This document shows positions 6,943-11,596 of a stretch of 11,596 nt of DNA, piece by piece. The position numbers and the translations under genes are program-made. The stretch lies in the NCBI GenBank assembly GCA_943327025.2, contig CALPVO020000046.1, forward strand, positions 1 through 11,596, written 5' to 3'. Numbering within the stretch: the first letter of the stretch is position 1; the number at the start of each line of letters is the position of its first letter. The notes beneath the pieces are model-generated. The model saw only the letters and a list, made by a program, of their open reading frames with translations. It made no database searches and was not told where the DNA came from. This DNA is from Janthinobacterium lividum. GTDB taxonomy: Bacteria > Pseudomonadota > Gammaproteobacteria > Steroidobacterales > Steroidobacteraceae.

Positions 6943-7941
6943 TCAACGTGCGAGGAGGCGGTGGAGTACCGCCATCTGCACGACGAGTCGGTTGTGGGCC
7001 TCACGCAGCACAATGCTGCGGGGGCCATCGAGCACTTCGTCCGTCACAGCGACATTGCGCCGTACCGGGAGGCAGTGCATGAAATGAGCGGTGCTGGCGG
7101 CAGCCGCGAAGCTGGCTTCGCTTACCTGCCAATCGTTCAAGTGTTGGCGCAGCGCGATATCGGCGGCCGCATCGCCATAAGGGGCAGTGCAGCCCCATTC
7201 CTTGGCGTAAACCACATGGGCGCCGGCGGTGGCAGCAGCGCGGTCAGTGGTTTCGGTGACGCTGCCCCCGGAAGCCGCGGCAGCAGCGCGCGCCTTGGCC
7301 ATGGTGGCCTCGGGCAGGGCGTAGCCTTCAGGGCGACAAACCACCACTTCCATGCCGCGGTGCGCAGCCATGTGCAGCGTGGCGGCCGGTACAGCGAGCG
7401 GTAGGGCGCGCGGGTGCGTTACCCAGTGCAGCACGAACTTGCCACCGCGGGGCACGCCAACATCGTCCAGCGTCTTCCAGTCCGCCAACGCTTGGCAGGG
7501 GTGGTTCACTGCAGACTCGAGGTTGATGAGCGGCTTGTTGATGAGCGCGGCCATGGCGGTGAATTGCTCTTCAGCCAAGTCTGCTGCGAGGTCCTTGCCT
7601 TCGGCGAAAGCGCGCACGCCCATGGCATCGCAGTAAGAGGCCAACACCGGGAAGCCTTCGCGGATGTGCTCCGCGGCACCACCATCCATGCGCACACCCA
7701 AGCGGGTTTCCAGTTGCCACGTGCCCTGCCCGGGTGTGATGACAAAGCTGGTGCCGCCAAGCCGTTGCATGCCGGCCTGCATGGAAGCGAGCGTCCGCAG
7801 CGACGGGTTCATGAAGACCAGGCCGAGAATCTTGCCAGCCAGCGCGTGCGGCTCCGGATGGTCTTGCAGGCGTTGGGCCAAGGCCAGGAGGTCGGTGACT
7901 TCTTCGCGGGTGAAGTCCGCGAGGTCGAGGAAACGTTTCAT
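6943..7941 (-). CDS. argF': N-acetylornithine carbamoyltransferase (AOTCase)
   Basis: Transfers the carbamoyl group from carbamoyl phosphate to N-acetyl-L-ornithine, giving N-acetylcitrulline. This is the variant route of xanthomonads, related to the succinylornithine enzyme of Bacteroidota. The 332-aa protein has the aspartate/ornithine carbamoyltransferase fold with the AOTCase-type phosphate loop MNPSLRT (44-50) in place of STRTR. Other motifs are NHPCQALAD (146-154), VVYAKEWG (243-250), HCLPVRRNV (289-297, Cys290) and a C-terminal NRLVVQ. Glu78 in WQLETRLG aligns with Xanthomonas Glu92, the residue reported to favour acetyl- over succinylornithine. The Xanthomonas Lys302, reported to be carboxylated and to affect activity, aligns with Ala298 here. 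The length is close to the roughly 339 residues of the Xanthomonas enzyme. The ATG at 7941 makes an ATGA overlap with the argD stop, with GGAG 8 bases upstream. Annotation as plain ornithine carbamoyltransferase would be wrong. Confidence 0.93.
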   Translation of the reverse strand: MKRFLDLADFTREEVTDLLALAQRLQDHPEPHALAGKILGLVFMNPSLRTLASMQAGMQRLGGTSFVITPGQGTWQLETRLGVRMDGGAAEHIREGFPVLASYCDAMGVRAFAEGKDLAADLAEEQFTAMAALINKPLINLESAVNHPCQALADWKTLDDVGVPRGGKFVLHWVTHPRALPLAVPAATLHMAAHRGMEVVVCRPEGYALPEATMAKARAAAAASGGSVTETTDRAAATAGAHVVYAKEWGCTAPYGDAAADIALRQHLNDWQVSEASFAAAASTAHFMHCLPVRRNVAVTDEVLDGPRSIVLREAHNRLVVQMAVLHRLLAR

Positions 7942-9095
7942 GCAGGAATCTCCGCCAGCGCCGTGGCGAGCAAGTCGACGTGCTCGCGGCGCAAGGTGAA
8001 CGGGGGCAGCAGGCGCAGGATATGCGGGTCGCCGCTGGTGCCCGTGAGGATGTTGCGAGCCAACAGGGCCTGCTGCACTTCTTTTGCCGGACGGGTGGTA
8101 CGCAGACCGAGCAGGAAGCCGGCGCCCTGGAAGCCGGTCACTGGGCCCACTTGGCACGTGGCACGGACGTAGTCCGACACTGCACGCACGTTGGCCAGCA
8201 GGTTTTCGGTTTCCAGAATGTCCACCACAGCCTCGACGATGGCGCAGGCCATGGGGCCGCCGCCAAACGTCGTGCCGAGGCCTTCCAGTTTCACAGCGGA
8301 GCGCACGCGGTCGCCATACATCAACGCGGAGACGGGGAAGCCGGCGCCGAGTGCCTTGGCGGTGGTCAGGATGTCCGGCTCCACGCCATAGAGGTTCGCG
8401 CCGAACGGCTGACCGACTCGGCCCATGCCGCTCTGCACTTCATCGAAGATGAGCACCGCTCCGGTTTCATCGCAGCGGCGACGCAGTGCGTCGGCCATCG
8501 CTTGTCCGATATCGTAGGCACCGCCAACGCCTTGCACGGGTTCAACGATGACAGCAGCAGTCTTCTCCGTAATGCCGGCGCAGGCCGCATCCACATCGCT
8601 GCGTGAAACCCACTTCGCATCGAACGGGGTGCGCGGAAAGCCGTACCACTTCTCGGCGGCGCCCCAAGTGATGGCGCCGGCAGCGGCGGTACGCCCATGC
8701 CAGCCCTGCTCGAGTGCCACGGCTTCACTACGCCCCGTCAGTTTGAAAGCCAAGCGCAAAGCGTTCTCGTTCGCTTCGGCACCAGAGTTGATGAAGAACA
8801 CCTGGTTCAGCGACAGCCCGGCAAACTGAACCAAGCGATGCGCTGCCCGTTCGCGAATCTCCATGGGCACGGCGTTGGTCTGAAACACCACGCTACGGGC
8901 CTGCTGTTCCAGCGCTGCCAACCAGCGCGGATGGCCATAGCCGAGAGCCGCCACCGCATGGCCACCATACAGGTCCAACACACGTCGCCCAGCCGCATCC
9001 TGCAGCCAGACATCGTTGGCGCTGGCGACCTCGAACGGGTACTGCGCGAACACATGGGCGAGATTGGATGGGGTGGAATCAGCGACGGCGTTCAT
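7938..9095 (-). CDS. argD: Acetylornithine aminotransferase (class III, PLP)
   Basis: Transfers an amino group from glutamate to N-acetylglutamate semialdehyde, giving N-acetylornithine. It is a 385-aa fold-type-I class III aminotransferase: FINSGAEANENALRLAF (101-117), GWHGRTAAAGAITWG, LIFDEVQSGMGR (215-226, Asp218 contacts the pyridine nitrogen) and TTAKALGAGFP (244-254, Lys247 the Schiff-base lysine), ending in RLLPPFTL. The ATG at 9095 has TGAGGAG about 11 bases upstream and lies 14 bp after the argC stop. The stop overlaps argF' (ATGA). Class III enzymes of this type can also accept succinyl-diaminopimelate intermediates of lysine synthesis. The position between argC and argF' makes arginine the main job. 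Confidence 0.95.
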   Translation of the reverse strand: MNAVADSTPSNLAHVFAQYPFEVASANDVWLQDAAGRRVLDLYGGHAVAALGYGHPRWLAALEQQARSVVFQTNAVPMEIRERAAHRLVQFAGLSLNQVFFINSGAEANENALRLAFKLTGRSEAVALEQGWHGRTAAAGAITWGAAEKWYGFPRTPFDAKWVSRSDVDAACAGITEKTAAVIVEPVQGVGGAYDIGQAMADALRRRCDETGAVLIFDEVQSGMGRVGQPFGANLYGVEPDILTTAKALGAGFPVSALMYGDRVRSAVKLEGLGTTFGGGPMACAIVEAVVDILETENLLANVRAVSDYVRATCQVGPVTGFQGAGFLLGLRTTRPAKEVQQALLARNILTGTSGDPHILRLLPPFTLRREHVDLLATALAEIPA

Positions 9096-9109
9096 CTTTG
9101 CAAAGCTCC

Positions 9110-10165
9110 TCAGGTCCAGCCAGGGGCAGTAGCGAGCAGACCGGCAGTCTGCTCATAGCCGCACAGGCGGTTCATCCATTGCACGGCGCCGCCAGCGGCA
9201 CCCTTGGTCAAGTTGTCGATCGCCACCATCACGGCCACGGTCTGGCCATCGGCCGCCGCGGACAGATGCGCGTAGTTGCTGGTGGCCACGTCCTTCACGC
9301 GCGGGGCCTCGTCGAGCACACGCACGAAAGGCTGGCCCGCATAAAACTCGCGTAGGGCGGCGACGACGTCGGCAGTCTTCATCGGGCGGGCCAGCTTGGC
9401 CTGCGCCGTCAGGTGAATGCCGCGCGCGAATGGGCCGGAGTGGGGCACGAAGGCCAAGTGCGGGCGCGTCCCGGTGAGGTTGGCAACGATACCTTCCACT
9501 TCCGGCGCGTGACGGTGGCCCAAGGCGTTGTAGCTATAGAGGTCGCTATGGCGCTGCGGATGGTGCGTGCCAGCCGTGGGTGAGCGCCCAGCGCCGGTGC
9601 TGCCAGTCACGCCGCTCACGAACACCTGCGGCTCGGCAATGCCCAGCTTCACGAGCGGCACGGTGGCCAGCAGCGTTGCCGTGGCAAAGCACCCCGGATG
9701 TGCCACGTGCTGCGTATGCAGTTCGGTGACATGCTCAGGGGCAGCACAGGTGAACTGCGCCTGCCGGGCGGGAGCGGCGTGCGCATGCTTGTACACCTGC
9801 GCGTAGGCCTCGACATCGCTGAAGCGGTAGTCCGCCGAGATATCCACGACCCGCGGATTCGCGCCTGCTGCGTTGGCCGCAGTGAGCAAGCGGTCGATGA
9901 GCGTGGCCGAAACACCATGCGGCGCGGCGCCGAACAGAGCGCTTTCGCCGGCAGCGCAAAGACGCTGCGTCAGCGTGGCTTCATCGATGAACGTCAGTTC
10001 CGGGAAGGCTGCCGCCAAGTGGGGGAAAGCTTTCGCCACGCGCTCGCCGGGCTGGCTATCCGAAAGAATGCCAGCCACTGCGAGGTGCGGGTGCGCTGCC
10101 AACAAGCGCAGCAGTTCACCGGCCACATAGCCGGTGCCACCGAGAATGAACGCGGGACGCTTCAT
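9110..10165 (-). CDS. argC: N-acetyl-gamma-glutamyl-phosphate reductase
   Basis: NADPH-dependent reduction of N-acetylglutamyl phosphate to the semialdehyde. The 351-aa protein begins with a Rossmann motif ILGGTGYVAGELLRLL (7-22). Next come VVDISADYRF (106-115), the active-site AHPGCFATATLL (155-166) with nucleophile Cys159, GVTGSTGAGRSP (185-196), FVPHSGPFARGIH (239-251) with the likely catalytic His242, and the C-terminal DNLTKGAAGGAVQWMN (317-332). The length is normal for the family. The start at 10165 has GGAAGG 6 bases upstream and is only 2 bp from the stop of the preceding P-loop gene, so the two are clearly co-transcribed. Confidence 0.97.
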   Translation of the reverse strand: MKRPAFILGGTGYVAGELLRLLAAHPHLAVAGILSDSQPGERVAKAFPHLAAAFPELTFIDEATLTQRLCAAGESALFGAAPHGVSATLIDRLLTAANAAGANPRVVDISADYRFSDVEAYAQVYKHAHAAPARQAQFTCAAPEHVTELHTQHVAHPGCFATATLLATVPLVKLGIAEPQVFVSGVTGSTGAGRSPTAGTHHPQRHSDLYSYNALGHRHAPEVEGIVANLTGTRPHLAFVPHSGPFARGIHLTAQAKLARPMKTADVVAALREFYAGQPFVRVLDEAPRVKDVATSNYAHLSAAADGQTVAVMVAIDNLTKGAAGGAVQWMNRLCGYEQTAGLLATAPGWT

Positions 10166-10167
10166 CT

Positions 10168-11265
10168 TCAGCCTTCCACCGCATCGGCAGGCGTGCGTGA
10201 ATTGGCCAGCGCCGTCAGGCCTACGGCATCAATGATGCAATCCGCCAGCGCGGCACCGGAAGTCATCGCGTTGAAGGCCGGTACGTTCAGTTGGTCTTGA
10301 ATGATGTCCACGCCGACCTGGTTGTCGGTAGCGGGGCCGGTGACCGCGCAAGGCTCCACCAAGAATTTCTCGCGCAGCAGCTTCACGCCACCCCAAGCGG
10401 CTACCGGGTCGTTCGCCGAAAGCACCACCCCCGTGAGCACGGCACGGATGTCCGGTGCGTTCAGGATAGCCTCGACGCCATAGGCGCCGAGCAAGCCGTC
10501 ACCGAGTTCGAACACGATGACGTCGGGCTGCCCCTTGGCCATTTCCGTCAGCATGACGCGCGTTAGCGCGGGGCCGGTCTTGTTCGTGGTGGTGATGACG
10601 CCGAAGTCTGTGAAGATGCTCGTCTTGCGGGCACCGGCGTCTTCCATGGCCATGATGTCGCGCCGCAGCGAAACACCCGTGGCCTTGAAGGCGTGGACGT
10701 TCAGGCCGCGGTGACGCATGCGCGAGATGATGGCGCAGGCGGCAGCAGTCTTGCCCGCTTCCATGCAGGAACCGGCCAGCGCAACGACCGGTACGCCCTG
10801 CGTGTCGACGGTGGCGTTGTAGTCCAGCGCCTGATAGCCAGCACGTGCGGGCACGCCGATGCGCTCACCCAAGTAAGGGAAGCTGAGCACCACGCCGAGC
10901 ACGCGGCAGTCGAAAGGCTTGCCACGGTCCGGGTTAGCACTGGTGCATACGCCCATGACGCCGCCGATGTTCAGCATCTGGATGATGTCGCCGGCCTTGA
11001 GGTTGGTGGGCAAGTGGCCCGAATACCCGAACAGCGCCTTGCGATGGCCTAGCGCGCCCACTACCACGTCGCCCTTCACCACCTTCGCCATGCGGCCGGA
11101 GGTGAGCTCGAGCGTGTTGTAGGTGCTCTTGTTGTTCAGTACTTCGGCTACTACCACCACGCCTTCATCGCAGGGGATGTTGTCCGTGGAGACGCGCAGC
11201 TCGCGACCGAGGCCGCAGGCCTGCGTAACGGAACCCACTTTATCGACAACGACGGTCTTCATCAT
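10168..11265 (-). CDS. Uncharacterised P-loop protein embedded in the arginine operon
   Basis: A 365-aa soluble protein with no signal peptide or membrane segment, not recognised as any known arginine enzyme. The N-terminal half (1-155) is rich in predicted beta strands and glycine turns: TDNIPCDEGVVVVAEVLNN, GDVVVGALGHRKALFGYSG (65-83) and LNIGGVMGVCTSANPDRGKPF. The C-terminal half starts with strand VPVVAL and a Walker A-like loop GSCMEAGKT (165-173). It continues with HAFKATGVSLRRDIMAMED, then VIVFELGDGLLGAYGVEAIL (249-268, a strand ending in an acidic residue and Gly-rich loop). The order and GxxxEAGKT loop resemble dethiobiotin synthetase and DUF1611/DgcN-type proteins, without full-length identity that I can claim. 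It starts at 11265 with GGAGG 9 bases upstream, overlaps the argG stop (ATGA) and ends 2 bp before argC, so it is dosed with the pathway. A missing arginine function, an ATP-dependent ligase/acyltransferase or a regulator are all possible. Confidence 0.85.
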   Translation of the reverse strand: MMKTVVVDKVGSVTQACGLGRELRVSTDNIPCDEGVVVVAEVLNNKSTYNTLELTSGRMAKVVKGDVVVGALGHRKALFGYSGHLPTNLKAGDIIQMLNIGGVMGVCTSANPDRGKPFDCRVLGVVLSFPYLGERIGVPARAGYQALDYNATVDTQGVPVVALAGSCMEAGKTAAACAIISRMRHRGLNVHAFKATGVSLRRDIMAMEDAGARKTSIFTDFGVITTTNKTGPALTRVMLTEMAKGQPDVIVFELGDGLLGAYGVEAILNAPDIRAVLTGVVLSANDPVAAWGGVKLLREKFLVEPCAVTGPATDNQVGVDIIQDQLNVPAFNAMTSGAALADCIIDAVGLTALANSRTPADAVEG

Positions 11266-11596
11266 GGCGTGCTGCCTCCAGCGCGGGTGTGGAACATGCC
11301 GGGCAGCGCCAGCATCTTGGAATAGCCGAGGGCGTCGGCAGCAGTCCATTCACCGGCCGCTTCGCCATAGACGCCCTTCGAGGCGGCCATGAGCGAATAG
11401 GCCGAGTCATAGCCTTCTATGAACAAGTTGCCGGGGCGCAGGCCGACGGTGACGGTGCCCGTGACACGCTGCTGGCTCGACAACATGAGTGCTTCAATAT
11501 CGCGACACACCGGGTCGAGATGCTGGCCTTCGTGCACCAGGTCGCCGTAGAGCGCAGCCACTTGGTCCTTCACGCGCTGCTGACGTGGCAGCAGCA
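11262..11596 (-). CDS. argG: Argininosuccinate synthase, C-terminal 110 residues only
   Basis: ATP-dependent condensation of citrulline and aspartate. Only the last 110 codons are in the window, running in from the right edge with the frame LLPRQQRVKDQVAALYGD. Recognisable are YGDLVHEGQHLDPVCRDIEA, VTGTVTVGLRPGN and SAYSLMAASKGVYGEAAGEW, which correspond to the C-terminal oligomerisation part of ArgG. The HEG-x(3)-DPV-x-RDIEA pattern resembles the form found in xanthomonads and Bacteroidota (from memory). An internal GTG at 11573 is not a real start. The stop overlaps the next gene by four bases. The nucleotide-binding N-terminus and the operon promoter lie outside. Confidence 0.9.
   Translation of the reverse strand, partial: LLPRQQRVKDQVAALYGDLVHEGQHLDPVCRDIEALMLSSQQRVTGTVTVGLRPGNLFIEGYDSAYSLMAASKGVYGEAAGEWTAADALGYSKMLALPGMFHTRAGGSTP
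11275..11279 (-). promoter_or_regulatory. Shine-Dalgarno site for the P-loop gene, inside the argG 3' end
   Basis: GGAGG on the minus strand, 9 bases before the ATG at 11265. It is the strongest ribosome-binding site in the operon segment seen here. It supports MMKTVVV as the true N-terminus over an upstream start at 11349 within argG. Confidence 0.7.

Noticed and set aside
6943..7941. Annotation as ornithine carbamoyltransferase or aspartate carbamoyltransferase
   Set aside because: The phosphate loop NPSLRT and the WQLETRLG specificity region match acetylornithine carbamoyltransferase, not the STRTR form of the others.
7414..8606. Plus-strand open frames of 208-252 codons across argF' and argD
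   Set aside because: Their translations have no recognisable motifs and they lie opposite well-supported, motif-complete genes.
10168..11265. Naming the P-loop protein as dethiobiotin synthetase or DgcN
   Set aside because: Only the Walker-type loop and general strand order agree. The N-terminal half and the remaining motifs do not support either identification from sequence reading alone.

Overview
The window looks like a stretch of a GC-rich gammaproteobacterial chromosome, most likely from the Xanthomonadales (Lysobacterales) or a close relative. The reasons are an arginine operon that uses N-acetylornithine carbamoyltransferase in place of ornithine carbamoyltransferase (a hallmark of xanthomonads and Bacteroidota), an LptM-type small lipoprotein, a proofreading-competent DNA polymerase I, and uniformly high third-position GC. 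This is inference from gene content; there is no rRNA or other taxonomic marker. No tRNA, CRISPR, insertion sequence or phage gene is visible.

Layout. (1) Positions 1-2778, minus strand: a tight unit of a YdiI/MenI-type hotdog thioesterase, the lipoprotein lptM and polA. polA runs off the left edge after 687 codons. (2) Positions 2779-3026: a 248-bp divergent intergenic region with a locally AT-rich patch and a weak candidate promoter. (3) Positions 3027-4739, plus strand: a long (570 aa) acyl-CoA dehydrogenase of the DmdC-like, extended-C-terminus class. (4) Positions 4740-4794: a short convergent gap with a strong GC hairpin. (5) Positions 4795-11596, minus strand: an arginine biosynthesis operon read right to left as argG (3' end only), an unnamed P-loop protein, argC, argD, argF' (acetylornithine carbamoyltransferase), argB and argH. 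Stops and starts overlap or nearly touch almost throughout (ATGA, 2 bp, 14 bp, ATGA, 31 bp, GTGA), so this is one transcription unit whose promoter lies beyond the right edge.

How the genes work together. ArgB, ArgC and ArgD convert N-acetylglutamate to N-acetylornithine. ArgF' carbamoylates that to N-acetylcitrulline, and after deacetylation ArgG and ArgH convert citrulline to arginine. Two necessary activities are not in the window: N-acetylglutamate synthase and the N-acetylcitrulline deacetylase (ArgE-like). ArgB is a stand-alone kinase, not the bifunctional synthase/kinase of Xanthomonas.

The most interesting item is the 365-aa P-loop protein translationally coupled to argG. I cannot assign it to a characterised arginine enzyme. 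Its C-terminal half looks like the dethiobiotin-synthetase/DUF1611 branch of P-loop proteins. Other points are substitutions at normally important positions in ArgF' (the carboxylated-lysine position is Ala) and ArgH (a conserved active-site His is Gln, and the C-terminus is short).
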